DNA of 21,046 nt from JAMOQA01 sp964420365 (GTDB lineage: Bacteria; Acidobacteriota; Polarisedimenticolia; J045), in contig CAYQTA010000040.1 of assembly GCA_964420365.1 (NCBI GenBank), positions 1 to 21,046 on the forward strand, read 5' to 3'. Below are positions 6,956 to 15,009 of the stretch, piece after piece. A program made the position numbers and the translations under genes. The notes under the pieces were generated by a model. That model saw only the letters and a program-made list of their open reading frames with translations, had not been told where the DNA came from and searched no databases. Position 1 is the stretch's first letter, and each line of letters begins with the position of its first letter.

Positions 6956-8986
6956 ATGCCCTCCTCCCAGCCACCCAGGAAGTTCGGCCGCTACGAGATC
7001 CTGCGCCTTCTCGGGCGCGGTGCCGTCGGCGAGGTGTGGCTCGCGCGGGACCCGGTCCTCGAGCGCGAGGTGGCGATCAAGACGCTCGGGGGGCTCGGCG
7101 GGCTGCCGCCGGAGGAGCAGGCGGAGGCGAAGGCCCGCTTCCTGCGGGAGGCGCGGGCCGCGGCGGCCCTCGCCCATCCCCACATCGTGACGATCTACGA
7201 CGTGGGGGAGGAAGGGGGCGTCCCGTACATCGCGATGGAACTCCTCCGGGGCGTGACCCTCGACCGGCACACGCGCCGCGGGCATCTCCTGCCCCCCGAG
7301 AAGGTCGTCGAGCTCGGGATGCAGGCGGCCCTGGCCCTCGACGAGGCCCACCGGGCCGGCATCGTCCACCGGGACGTGAAGCCGGCCAACCTGGTGCTCA
7401 CCGGGGACGGGAAGCTCAAGGTCGCCGACTTCGGCCTGGCCAAGGACCCGGGGACCGCGTTGACCGCCACCGACAGCCTGGTCGGCACGCCGAACTACAT
7501 GTCCCCCGAGCAGGTGGCGGGGCGTCCGCTCGACGGACGCTCCGACCTGTTTTCCCTCGGGGTCAGCCTCTGGGAGCTGCTGGCGGGAGAGCTGCCGTTC
7601 GCCGGCGACACGATCTCCTCGGTCCTCTACCGCGTCGTCAACGAGCCCCCGCGACCCCTCCGGGAGATCCGGCCCGGTCTCCCGGAACGGCTCTACGCGC
7701 TCCTCGACCGGATGCTGGCCAAGGATCCGGCGGAGCGACCCGCCACCGGCGCCGAGGTCGCGCGGGAGCTCCACGCGGTCCTCGAGGAGATGGGGGGGGT
7801 TCCCGGAAACCTGGCGCTCCCGCCTCCCGCTCCCCCCGGCGAGGAGGGACCTCGGCCTTCCGGTTCTCGTCCGGGAGCGGGGCAGGTGCGGGACGACGCG
7901 CGGTCCCGCCGGGGGAGGAGGCGCTGGTGGCTGGGTCCCGCAGTCCTGCTCGTGCTGGCGGCCGTGGTCGTCGCCCTCTGGACCGCGCCCCTCTGGACGG
8001 GCTTCGATCCCCTGGACGGTCACCGGAGGGCGGTGGAAGACCGGGTCGAGGAGTGGTTCGGGCCGTTCGGGCGGGCGATCCGCGTCACGCCGCCGGACCG
8101 GTTGCTTCCAGTGGTCACCGATCCGCCGGGCCTTCCCGTCGCCGTCGATCCCCCGGCCCGCATCGAGCCGGACGGGCGGCTGAGGATCCCCGGTGACCTC
8201 GGGGCGCCGGTGACCGTACGGGTCGAGGATCCATGCCGGGAGGGAAGCGTCACCGTCGATCCGGCCCGGGTGCCGCCGGAGGTCCGGGTCCCGACATCAC
8301 CGCGGCGGGTGCGCCTGCCCGTCGCCACCGACCCGCCCGGGGCCAGGGTCGTCCTCGACGGGAGCCCCCTCGAAGGACGGACGCCCCTCGAGCTGGCCCT
8401 GGAACTGTGCCGGGAGCACCTGCTGCGTCTCGAGAAGCGGGGCCGTCGCCCCCGGGAGATCGCGTTGCCCGCGACGGAGGACCCGGCCGCCTGGCGGGAG
8501 GCCCTGGCGAAGATCTCCCTCGCGCCGCCGCCCCGGGGGCGCCTGGTCGTGGCGGCGCCCCCCGGTTACGCGGCGGAGGTGCGTTCCGCGCGAACGGGCC
8601 GGCGGCTCGGCCGGGCGGGCCGGCCGATCTCGCTTGCGCCCGGCACCTACCGGCTCCTGCTGGTCGCGCCGGACGTGCTCGTGCGGCGCGAGGTGACCGT
8701 GCGGGTCTCGCCGGGCGCCTCCCGGAGGGTCGACGTGGACTGGCCACCCCTCGGGAAGCTCTCGGTCCGGGCCGTCCCCCCCGGGGGGACGGTCGAGATC
8801 CGGCGCCCCGGGGACGACCGCTGGAAGGAGCTGGGAACGACGCCGCTCAACGGCGTCGAGGTCGCGGCGGGGCCCCTCGAGGTCCGGGTGGGACACCCGC
8901 TGCGGGACGCTCACGTCGTCCGGCAGGCGGCGGTGCGGGGCGGCGCGACGACCGTGGTGCGGGTTGGCAGGGAGGACTGGCCGTGA
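6956..8986 (+). CDS. Transmembrane Ser/Thr protein kinase with PEGA-like outer region
   Basis: This 676-residue Hanks-type kinase has residues 13-275 as the catalytic domain. The G-loop is GRGAVGEV (20-27), the catalytic lysine is K42 in VAIK, HRDVKPAN is at 138-145, DFG at 158-160 and SPE at 183-185, so it should be active. A Pro/Gly/Arg linker leads to one membrane helix (about 325-345, LGPAVLLVLAAVVVALW), so the C-terminal 330 residues should lie outside the cytoplasm. That part contains PEGA-like beta modules, for example VATDPPGARVVLDGSPL...RTPLEL (about 450-500) and KLSVRAVPPGGTVEIRR (about 600-655). ATG 6956 has CGGAG just upstream. The stop overlaps the next start (GTGA). Substrate and ligand are unknown; the two co-transcribed envelope proteins are the obvious candidates. 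Confidence 0.93.
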   Translation: MPSSQPPRKFGRYEILRLLGRGAVGEVWLARDPVLEREVAIKTLGGLGGLPPEEQAEAKARFLREARAAAALAHPHIVTIYDVGEEGGVPYIAMELLRGVTLDRHTRRGHLLPPEKVVELGMQAALALDEAHRAGIVHRDVKPANLVLTGDGKLKVADFGLAKDPGTALTATDSLVGTPNYMSPEQVAGRPLDGRSDLFSLGVSLWELLAGELPFAGDTISSVLYRVVNEPPRPLREIRPGLPERLYALLDRMLAKDPAERPATGAEVARELHAVLEEMGGVPGNLALPPPAPPGEEGPRPSGSRPGAGQVRDDARSRRGRRRWWLGPAVLLVLAAVVVALWTAPLWTGFDPLDGHRRAVEDRVEEWFGPFGRAIRVTPPDRLLPVVTDPPGLPVAVDPPARIEPDGRLRIPGDLGAPVTVRVEDPCREGSVTVDPARVPPEVRVPTSPRRVRLPVATDPPGARVVLDGSPLEGRTPLELALELCREHLLRLEKRGRRPREIALPATEDPAAWREALAKISLAPPPRGRLVVAAPPGYAAEVRSARTGRRLGRAGRPISLAPGTYRLLLVAPDVLVRREVTVRVSPGASRRVDVDWPPLGKLSVRAVPPGGTVEIRRPGDDRWKELGTTPLNGVEVAAGPLEVRVGHPLRDAHVVRQAAVRGGATTVVRVGREDWP

Positions 8987-10482
8987 GACGCCTGCTGCCG
9001 ATGATGCTGGTCCTCGGGTTCCTCCCGGGAATGCCCGGGTCCCGGGCGGCGGACGACATGGCGAAGCGCCGGGTACGGGCTGCGCTTGCCCTCGAGAAGG
9101 AAGGCAAGCTCGCCGAGGCGCGGGATCTCTGGGCCACCCTCGCCGGGGAACGGCCGCCGGGAGAGTGGACCGATGACGCGCTCCTCGCCCTCGCCCGTCT
9201 CGACTGGCCGGTGGACGACCCGGACCGGCTGGGGACCGACCCCGGTGCCGGGCCCGCGATCGCGGCGGCAATCCCGCGGCTCGAGCGGATCCTCGGGGAG
9301 ATGCCCGGTTCGGACAGCGCGCCGGAGGCCGCGTGGCGCCTGGCCCTCGCCCACCTGGACCCGGCGAGTCCTGCCCTCGATCCCTCCCGCGCCGAGGCGA
9401 TCCTGACGACCTGGCCGGTCCTCTACCCGGACGCGCCGCGTCTCCCCGAGGTGCTCCTGCTCCTCGCACGCCTGCGCCTCGAGGGCGGGCATCCGGACCG
9501 GGCGGCGCGGACTGCGTTTCGGTTCCTCTCGCGATGGCCGGACGATCCTCGGGCCGGCCGGGCCTGGCTGGTCCTCGCCCGGGCCGCCGGGGTGGCGCGC
9601 CCGGGGCCATGCCTGCGTCGCCTCGGGCGTGCGGCGGTGGCCGCCGATGGCCGGGATCCGGGAACGGCCCGCCGTGCGCGGGAGCTGGCCACGCTTCTCG
9701 ACCGGTTCGGGTTCGCGCCCCATCGGCAGGGAGACCGGCCCTGGCGCGCCCGGGAAGGGGGCGGCTTCACGGCGCTTCCCGAGCGGGGGGCCGGCCTGGC
9801 GATCGACTCCCGTGGCGTCGCCTGGGTGGCCCTGCCCAGGGCCGGGGAGGTCCGGCCCCTCTCGGGTGGGGGGACCGCGATCCGCGCGCCCGGTGCCCGC
9901 GGGATCGCCTTCGACCGGTGGGGCCGGGCGTGGGTGGCCGGGGAGGCGGGCGTGCGGACGCCGGGGGGCGACCTGCTCGTTCTCCCGGACCGGGGCACGG
10001 CGGAGGACCTCGCGCCGGCGGGCGACGGCGTGTCGGTCTTCGTCCTCGATGGGCGGAACCGGAGGGTCGTCCTGCTCGGGCCCGGTGGGCCGCCCCGGGT
10101 CGTGACCGGCCCGGGCCCGCGTCCCGCCCCGGCCCGGCTCGCCCCGGACCCGGCGACCGGCGGGGCCGTGGTCCTGGACCGGAAGTCGGGAAGGCTCTGG
10201 TTCGTCGGCCCGGACGGAACGGCGCTCGAGGAGATCGCGATCAAGGGAGTCGCGCCGACCGCCGTCGACGTGGCGGTGGACGCCTGGGGGCGTCCCGCGA
10301 TCCTGGACGGCAGGAACGGCACGGTCACCGTCCTCGCCCGGGACGGGCGACCCCTCGTCACCTTCCGGTTGCCCCGGGAGGGGGAGCAGGGCCTGCCCCG
10401 GCCCGACCTGCTCGCGCTGGACGGGGCCGGCCGCCTCGCCGTGCATGACGCCCGCAGGAGGGGAGTGGCATGGTTCGACTGA
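8983..10482 (+). CDS. Secreted TPR-like and beta-propeller protein
   Basis: This 499-residue protein starts at a GTG whose last two bases belong to the TGA of the kinase gene (GTGA overlap). Residues 1-22 form a signal peptide ending GSRA before ADDM. Residues 25-235 are Ala/Leu/Arg-rich helical repeats resembling TPR, including ALEKEGKLAEARDLWATLAG and later RLEGGHPDRAARTAFRFL. Residues about 240-499 show repeating short beta stretches, such as AIDSRGVAWVALP, AFDRWGRAWVAG, VDAWGRPAILD and ALDGAGRLAVHD. These look like NHL/SMP-30-type propeller blades. It is most likely periplasmic, and translational coupling to the kinase suggests a shared role. No catalytic residues are evident and I cannot name a function. 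Confidence 0.82.
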   Translation: MRRLLPMMLVLGFLPGMPGSRAADDMAKRRVRAALALEKEGKLAEARDLWATLAGERPPGEWTDDALLALARLDWPVDDPDRLGTDPGAGPAIAAAIPRLERILGEMPGSDSAPEAAWRLALAHLDPASPALDPSRAEAILTTWPVLYPDAPRLPEVLLLLARLRLEGGHPDRAARTAFRFLSRWPDDPRAGRAWLVLARAAGVARPGPCLRRLGRAAVAADGRDPGTARRARELATLLDRFGFAPHRQGDRPWRAREGGGFTALPERGAGLAIDSRGVAWVALPRAGEVRPLSGGGTAIRAPGARGIAFDRWGRAWVAGEAGVRTPGGDLLVLPDRGTAEDLAPAGDGVSVFVLDGRNRRVVLLGPGGPPRVVTGPGPRPAPARLAPDPATGGAVVLDRKSGRLWFVGPDGTALEEIAIKGVAPTAVDVAVDAWGRPAILDGRNGTVTVLARDGRPLVTFRLPREGEQGLPRPDLLALDGAGRLAVHDARRRGVAWFD

Positions 10483-12605
10483 GCCGCGACGTACTCCTGC
10501 CCGTCCTTGCCTTCCTGGTCCCGTTGGCCGGGCTTCCCGTGGCGCGCGCCGGGGACGCGTCGCCTGCTCCGGCCGCGGTCGAGGGCTCGCGCGCGGAGGC
10601 CGCGGGCATGCGGGCGCGCCGGCTGGTCGAGGAGGCCCGGAGCGCTTTCCTCGACGCGGAGTTCGAGAAGGCGGCCGCCGCGGCGGGCGAGGCGATCTCC
10701 CTCCTCGAGGGAGCACCGGGGGAGGCGCTGCCTCCCGCCGATCGGCGCGGGCTCCTGGCCACGGCCCTCGACCTGCTGGCCCAGTCCCGGTTCAACGTCG
10801 GGGACGAGAACGGCATGAACGAGGCGATCCGTCGCCTGCTCGCGGTCGACCCGGGCTACCAGGTCGACGTGGAGATCGCCGGGCCGAAGTACGCCAGGCT
10901 CTTCGAGGCGAAGCGCGCCGAGCTGGTCGGTTTCCTCGTCGTTGCCTGTCGGCCCCTTCCCTGCGAGACCGTGATCGTGGACGGTCGCTCCCGGCCCCTG
11001 GGAGAACGGGGGCGCCTGGCCCTCGTCGCGGGAAATCACCGGGTGGTCGTGGAGCGGCACGGGTTCGAGCCGGCGGACCTGGGCGAGGTCGAGGTGCCCC
11101 CCGGGAAGGAGACCCGGGTCGAGACGACCCTGCGTCAGGTCGCCCGGGACGTGCTCGTCGTCACCGTGCCCCCCGGGGCCGACGTCTCCCTCGATGGAAC
11201 GCCGGTGGGAACGACGGTTGCGGCCGGGGACGGGGAGGCGACCTCCGCGCCGCTGACGGTCCGGGACGTGCCTCCCGGGCCCCACGTGCTGGTCGTCAGC
11301 GCCCCCTGCCGCCGGCGCGTCGAGCAGTCCCTCGAGGTCGTCCTGGACGAGAAGGACCCGGGTCCCCTCGTCCTTCCGCCCATCGAGCTCGAGGAGGCAT
11401 GGGGGACGATCCGGATCTCCTGGAACGGAACGGAAGGACTGGTGAGTCTCGACGGCTCGCCGGTGCACCCCGGCGAGACGCGCGCCTGTCCCGGTGAACA
11501 CGAGGTTTCCCTCGCGGTCGCGGGCCGACGGGTCTTCGTGGCCCACGTGTCGGTGCGGGACGGCGAGACGGTCACCGTTCGCCCCCGTCCCCGCCCGACC
11601 CTGGCGGTGCCGACGGAGGGCGCCGGGCCCTTCCCCGCCCTCCGGGGAGACGCGTGGAACCGTACCGAGCTTCCCGCGTCCGCCGTCGCCGAGAGCGGGC
11701 GGATCCTCGCGGGGATCCTCGGCGACGGTTCGGGCGACGTTCCGACCTGGCCCGCGATCGTGCGGCGCCTGGTGCCGGAGGCGGCCGCGCCCCTCCTCGC
11801 CGCGGCCCCGGAGGCGGACCTGGTCGCGTTCGCGTTGCCGGTGAAGGACCCGGTCCGGAACCTCTCGCGCCTCGTGCTCGTCGATCCGCGGCGTGGCGTC
11901 GTCGAAGCGGTGGCCTGGCCGGAGAACGACCGGCGGGCGCCGGGAGAGATCGACCGCGCGCTCGCCTGGAGGCCCCCGGCACGGGATTCGTGGCTTGGCC
12001 TCGACCTGGCGGACCGGGTGCGCGGCGCCCCGGTCGTGGCGCAGGTGACCGGGGGGTCGCCGGCGGAGGCGGCCGGTATCCGGGGCGGCGAACTGCTCCT
12101 CGCGGTCGGCGGCCGGGACGTCTCCGGCGCGGAAGAGGCGGAGCGCCTGCTGGCGGCCCTGCCACCGGGCAGGGAGACGGAGCTGCGCCTCCTCGGGGAG
12201 GAGGCGCGAACCGTGAAGGTGTTGCCGCTTCCCGTCGTCCACGTCGATTCTCCGGCCCGGCTGCGAGACCGCCTCCTGCTGCCGGCCCTGGCCACCGCGG
12301 GCGTCCTGCGGGTGGCGGGAGCCCCGGCGGAGAGGATCCCGGCGGCGGTGGCCGAGGGACTCCTCCTGGCGGCCTGCGGATCCGCCCTGGAAGCGGCCCG
12401 CGTGCTGGACCGGGTCACCGTCGACGCGGTGGAGGACCCGGAGGGGGATGCGCGGGGGACCGTGCTCTGGGTACTCGAGGGGTTGCTGCGGCGCATCGAT
12501 CGGGATGCCTACGCCGACGAGATCGCCGCCAGGTTGCGGGAACTGCCCCGTGCCCGGCTCGGCGGACGCCGCGGACCGCCTCTCTCCCTCGCCGGCAGCG
12601 ATTGA
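10470..12605 (+). CDS. Secreted helical-repeat, PEGA and PDZ protein
   Basis: This 711-residue protein has a signal peptide (residues 1-27, ending ARA before GDAS) and a helical TPR-like segment (about 45-150). Three PEGA-like modules follow: about 152-222; 225-300, with VTVPPGADVSLDGTPVGTT; and 310-372, with GTIRISWNGTEGLVSLDGSPV. A middle region of no clear family spans 385-500. A PDZ domain lies at about 505-585 (SWLGLDLADR, then GSPAEAAGIRGGELLLAVGGRDV). No protease triad is visible, so the PDZ probably binds protein tails. The ATG at 10470 lies 13 bases inside the previous gene, with AGGAGGGG five to ten bases upstream. The PEGA modules echo those of the kinase two genes back, suggesting a common envelope assembly. 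Confidence 0.85.
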   Translation: MVRLSRDVLLPVLAFLVPLAGLPVARAGDASPAPAAVEGSRAEAAGMRARRLVEEARSAFLDAEFEKAAAAAGEAISLLEGAPGEALPPADRRGLLATALDLLAQSRFNVGDENGMNEAIRRLLAVDPGYQVDVEIAGPKYARLFEAKRAELVGFLVVACRPLPCETVIVDGRSRPLGERGRLALVAGNHRVVVERHGFEPADLGEVEVPPGKETRVETTLRQVARDVLVVTVPPGADVSLDGTPVGTTVAAGDGEATSAPLTVRDVPPGPHVLVVSAPCRRRVEQSLEVVLDEKDPGPLVLPPIELEEAWGTIRISWNGTEGLVSLDGSPVHPGETRACPGEHEVSLAVAGRRVFVAHVSVRDGETVTVRPRPRPTLAVPTEGAGPFPALRGDAWNRTELPASAVAESGRILAGILGDGSGDVPTWPAIVRRLVPEAAAPLLAAAPEADLVAFALPVKDPVRNLSRLVLVDPRRGVVEAVAWPENDRRAPGEIDRALAWRPPARDSWLGLDLADRVRGAPVVAQVTGGSPAEAAGIRGGELLLAVGGRDVSGAEEAERLLAALPPGRETELRLLGEEARTVKVLPLPVVHVDSPARLRDRLLLPALATAGVLRVAGAPAERIPAAVAEGLLLAACGSALEAARVLDRVTVDAVEDPEGDARGTVLWVLEGLLRRIDRDAYADEIAARLRELPRARLGGRRGPPLSLAGSD

Positions 12606-12631
12606 CCGTTCCCGGGCGATCCCCCTAGAAT
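12602..12631 (+). promoter_or_regulatory. Sigma-70-type promoter of the sensor-activator genes
   Basis: TTGACC (12602-12607), 18 bases, then TAGAAT (12626-12631): five of six matches in both boxes. The -35 overlaps the stop codon of the preceding gene, so the regulatory pair has its own promoter right after the kinase operon. Predicted start of transcription is near 12638. Confidence 0.6.
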
Positions 12632-12687
12632 GCGAACCGCCTGCGACACGGGGACGGGGAAGCAAGCCCCCCGGGCAGGAGGGGGTC

Positions 12688-13263
12688 TTGGTCGTGGAGG
12701 CGTTCGGAAACGACGCGCGGAATGGCGGTGACCTCGGGGTCGTCGGCATTCTCGACCTTCTCGATCGTCCCGCGCTCGCCCTCGGCGAGGACGGGCGGCT
12801 GCTGGCATTGAACGCCGCCCTTGCCCGGTTCTGCCGGGACCGTCTCGCCCGCGACTTCGCCCGGGTCGACGATCTCCTCGACCCGGACGACGCGGGACAC
12901 CTGGCGGCGCTGGCGCGCCGGCCGGGCGAAGTGCCCCAGAGCCGCGTCGGCGTCCTGCTGCGCGACGGATCGCCGGGCCGGATGCGGGTCCAGCGGATCG
13001 AGACGCCGCGGGGAGGGGTGCTCGTTGCCGTCCTGGAGTCGCCGCCCCCCGGGGGCGTCGCGGACGATGTCGGCAGTCTCCGCCACGACCTGGCGGGCCC
13101 GCTGACGTCGATCATCGGTACCGCGGAGCTCCTGCTTGGACGCGGGCACGAGATGCCGCGGGAGATGAGGGAGGCCCTCGGACGGATCATCGAGGACTGC
13201 GGACGGATCACGGAGATCCTGGCAGCGTCCCGGAACGGGAGGGTTTCCCGGGAGGACGGATGA
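12688..13263 (+). CDS. PAS-like/HisKA sensor lacking an ATPase domain
   Basis: This protein has about 191 residues from a TTG start. AGGAGGGGG (12677-12685) is correctly spaced for TTG 12688; GTG 12694 is the alternative. Residues about 18-118 look like a small PAS-type sensor (ILDLLDRPALALGEDGRLLALNAALARF, then a beta-rich stretch RVGVLLRDGSPGRMRVQRI). Residues 126-185 form a histidine-kinase dimerisation helix pair with the H-box SLRHDLAGPLTSIIGTAELLL; H133 is the presumed phospho-acceptor. The protein ends there, without any N, G1 or G2 box, so it cannot bind ATP like a normal kinase. The stop overlaps the activator start (ATGA). It may be phosphorylated in trans or act as a phosphatase or scaffold for the partner regulator. 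Confidence 0.8.
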   Translation: MVVEAFGNDARNGGDLGVVGILDLLDRPALALGEDGRLLALNAALARFCRDRLARDFARVDDLLDPDDAGHLAALARRPGEVPQSRVGVLLRDGSPGRMRVQRIETPRGGVLVAVLESPPPGGVADDVGSLRHDLAGPLTSIIGTAELLLGRGHEMPREMREALGRIIEDCGRITEILAASRNGRVSREDG

Positions 13264-14678
13264 CCCCCTCCCTCGGCCGGAGCGGCAGGATCCTCGTCCT
13301 CGAGGACGACCACGCGCTGCGGCGCATGGTGGTCGAGTTCCTGCGCTCCCAAGGCCACGATGTCGAGGACGTCGCCGAGCTCGACCAGGCCCGGGCAAGG
13401 CTGCGGGCGCGTCCCTTCGACCTGGTGCTCTCCGACCTGGTCCTGGGGCACGGGACCGGTCTCGATCTCCTCCGGGACGTGCGCACCGCCGGCCTGCCCT
13501 GCGAGGTGATCATCATGACGGGGCAGGGCGGGGTCGACGCGGCCGTCGAGGCGATCCGGGGGGGAGCCTACGACTTCGTCACCAAGCCCCTCGACCTTAC
13601 CCGCCTCGCCATCGACGTGGCGAAGGCTCTCGAGAAGAAGTTCCTCGAGGACGACGTGCGCCGGTTGCGGGAAGGGCCGCCGCGCGGGTTCGGCGAGCTG
13701 GTGGGGGCGAGCCCGGCCATGGCCGCGGTCTTCGCGCTCCTCGACAAGGCGGCGTCCGCCGACTGCAACGTGCTGCTTCTCGGCGAGTCCGGCACCGGCA
13801 AGGACGTGGCGGCCCGGGCGATCCACGAGCGGTCCCCGCGCCGCGGGGGGCCGTTCGTTCCCGTGCACTGCGGGGCGATCCCCGGCGAGCTCCTCGCGTC
13901 GGAGCTGTTCGGCCACGTCAGGGGCGCCTTCACCGGCGCGGACCGCGCCCGGCGAGGGCTCTTCGCGGCCGCCGACGGCGGGACGATCTTCCTCGACGAG
14001 ATCGGGACGGCCCCGCTCCCGGTCCAGGTGAGCCTGCTCCGCGTGCTCGAGGAACGGGTCGTGCGTCCCGTGGGAAGCGAGCAGGGGGAGCCGGTGGACG
14101 TCCGCGTGATCGCCGCCACCAACGCGGACCTGGCGCGGGAAATGGAGGCGGGGCGCTTCCGGGAGGACCTCTACTGGCGCCTGGCGACCGTCGTCGTCAC
14201 GCTCCCGCCGCTTCGGGACCGGAAAGAGGATCTTCCCCTCCTGGTCGAGACGCTCCTCGCGCGCCTCGCCGCCCGGACGGGCCGGGACGTCCGCCCCGGG
14301 CCCGGCGTGATCGAGCGGCTCGCCGGGTACGACTGGCCCGGCAACGTGCGCGAGCTGGCCCACGTGCTCGAGCGGGCGGTGCTCCTGGCCCCGGAGCCGG
14401 TCCTCCGCCCCGAGGATCTCCCCCTTCCGGCCGAGGCCCCGGGACGGGTGCCCACCCTCGAGGAAGTGGAGCGGGATCACGTCCGGCGGGTGCTGCGCCT
14501 CGTGGGGGGCAACAAGCTCCGGGCAGCCCGCCTCCTCGGAATCCCCCGGGGGACCCTCTACCGGAAGATCGAGCGGTACGGCCTCGCGGAGGAGGTCGAG
14601 GGTGCCGGTGCCGTGGGGCCGGCTCCTTCCCCCGTTCCGGACGCCCGTCCCCGGCGTCCCGGTTCGTCCCCGGCCTGA
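13260..14678 (+). CDS. NtrC-family sigma-54-dependent response regulator
   Basis: This 472-residue transcription activator has three domains. The receiver (about 10-125) contains D59 in DLVLSDLVLG as phospho-acceptor, plus T87 and K109. The AAA+ domain (about 145-380) has Walker A GESGTGKD at 175-182, the sigma-54-contacting GAFTGA at 222-227, Walker B TIFLDE at 242-247 and the REDLYWRL arginine-finger region. A Fis-type helix-turn-helix (about 415-441, NKLRAARLLGIPRGTLYRKI) binds DNA. All catalytic parts are intact. A Pro-rich tail of about 30 residues follows the HTH. Its start overlaps the sensor stop. The three TGTC...GACA palindromes and the sigma-54 promoter just downstream are its obvious targets. 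Confidence 0.95.
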   Translation: MTPSLGRSGRILVLEDDHALRRMVVEFLRSQGHDVEDVAELDQARARLRARPFDLVLSDLVLGHGTGLDLLRDVRTAGLPCEVIIMTGQGGVDAAVEAIRGGAYDFVTKPLDLTRLAIDVAKALEKKFLEDDVRRLREGPPRGFGELVGASPAMAAVFALLDKAASADCNVLLLGESGTGKDVAARAIHERSPRRGGPFVPVHCGAIPGELLASELFGHVRGAFTGADRARRGLFAAADGGTIFLDEIGTAPLPVQVSLLRVLEERVVRPVGSEQGEPVDVRVIAATNADLAREMEAGRFREDLYWRLATVVVTLPPLRDRKEDLPLLVETLLARLAARTGRDVRPGPGVIERLAGYDWPGNVRELAHVLERAVLLAPEPVLRPEDLPLPAEAPGRVPTLEEVERDHVRRVLRLVGGNKLRAARLLGIPRGTLYRKIERYGLAEEVEGAGAVGPAPSPVPDARPRRPGSSPA

Positions 14679-14699
14679 GCCGGTACCCCGCGGCCGGAC

Positions 14700-14715
14700 T
14701 GTCCGAATCCGGACA
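14700..14715. promoter_or_regulatory. Enhancer-like palindrome 1 (UAS1)
   Basis: TGTCC-N6-GGACA, here with six perfect base pairs per arm (TGTCCG/CGGACA). It is nested in a longer inverted repeat (GGCCGG at 14692, CCGGCC at 14719), so the same DNA could also form a hairpin behind the activator gene. Centre about 270 bp before the predicted sigma-54 transcription start. Confidence 0.6.
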
Positions 14716-14796
14716 CTGCCGGCCCCGTCGCAATCGCCGGCCTTTCGCCTTGCGGTGTCCCGGCCCCCCGCCGAGGCGGGTCTCCGGCACGGGAGG

Positions 14797-14813
14797 TGTC
14801 AAGAAACGGGACA
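14797..14813. promoter_or_regulatory. Enhancer-like palindrome 2 (UAS2)
   Basis: TGTC-N9-GACA (flanked as GTGTC...GACAC), one base wider than the other two copies. Centre about 173 bp before the predicted sigma-54 start, and about three helical turns from UAS3, so two activator dimers could sit on the same face of the DNA. Confidence 0.6.
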
Positions 14814-14827
14814 CTCGTGGAGCCCGG

Positions 14828-14843
14828 TGTCCCGGAGCGGACA
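14828..14843. promoter_or_regulatory. Enhancer-like palindrome 3 (UAS3)
   Basis: TGTCC-N6-GGACA, matching UAS1 in arms and spacing. Centre about 142 bp before the predicted transcription start, typical for an NtrC-family enhancer. A lone half site, TGTCC, also occurs at 14756-14760. Confidence 0.65.
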
Positions 14844-14870
14844 CTTCCGGGCCGTTCCACCCGGCGACGC

Positions 14871-14890
14871 GGCGCGCCGAACGGCGCGCC
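14871..14890. repeat. Perfect 20-bp palindrome
   Basis: GGCGCGCCG, AA, CGGCGCGCC (the central two bases do not pair). It lies between the enhancer sites and the sigma-54 promoter. It could be a hairpin that stops transcription leaving the activator gene, or a binding site. Apart from the marked enhancer sites, this palindrome and the promoter, nothing else is evident in the 331-bp gap 14679-15009. Confidence 0.5.
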
Positions 14891-14951
14891 GGGCCCGAAA
14901 GCCTCCCGGTTTCCTGCCGATAAGAGGGACGGACGCGGAGCTGCCCCTTCG

Positions 14952-14967
14952 TGGCACGCCCGTTGCT
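14952..14967 (+). promoter_or_regulatory. Sigma-54 (RpoN) promoter, perfect consensus
   Basis: TGGCACG-CCCG-TTGCT matches the -24/-12 consensus TGGCACR-N4-TTGCW at every defined base; the GG and GC pairs are exactly ten bases apart. Transcription should start near 14978, 32 bases before the first small gene at 15010. With the activator gene and enhancer palindromes directly upstream, the circuit is complete in cis. Confidence 0.92.
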
Positions 14968-15009
14968 TTTCCAGCCGGCGAACGCGAACCGGCCGACCAG
15001 GGAGACGCG

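Noticed and set aside
10470..12605. HtrA-type serine protease because of the PDZ domain
   Set aside because: No GNSGG-type serine motif or trypsin-like domain is visible; the rest is helical and PEGA-like.
9423..14480. Long minus-strand open frame opposite the propeller, PEGA-PDZ, sensor and activator genes
   Set aside because: The plus strand carries recognisable domains with correct codon bias throughout; the antisense product is low-complexity. Same for the minus frame spanning 3752-8023.
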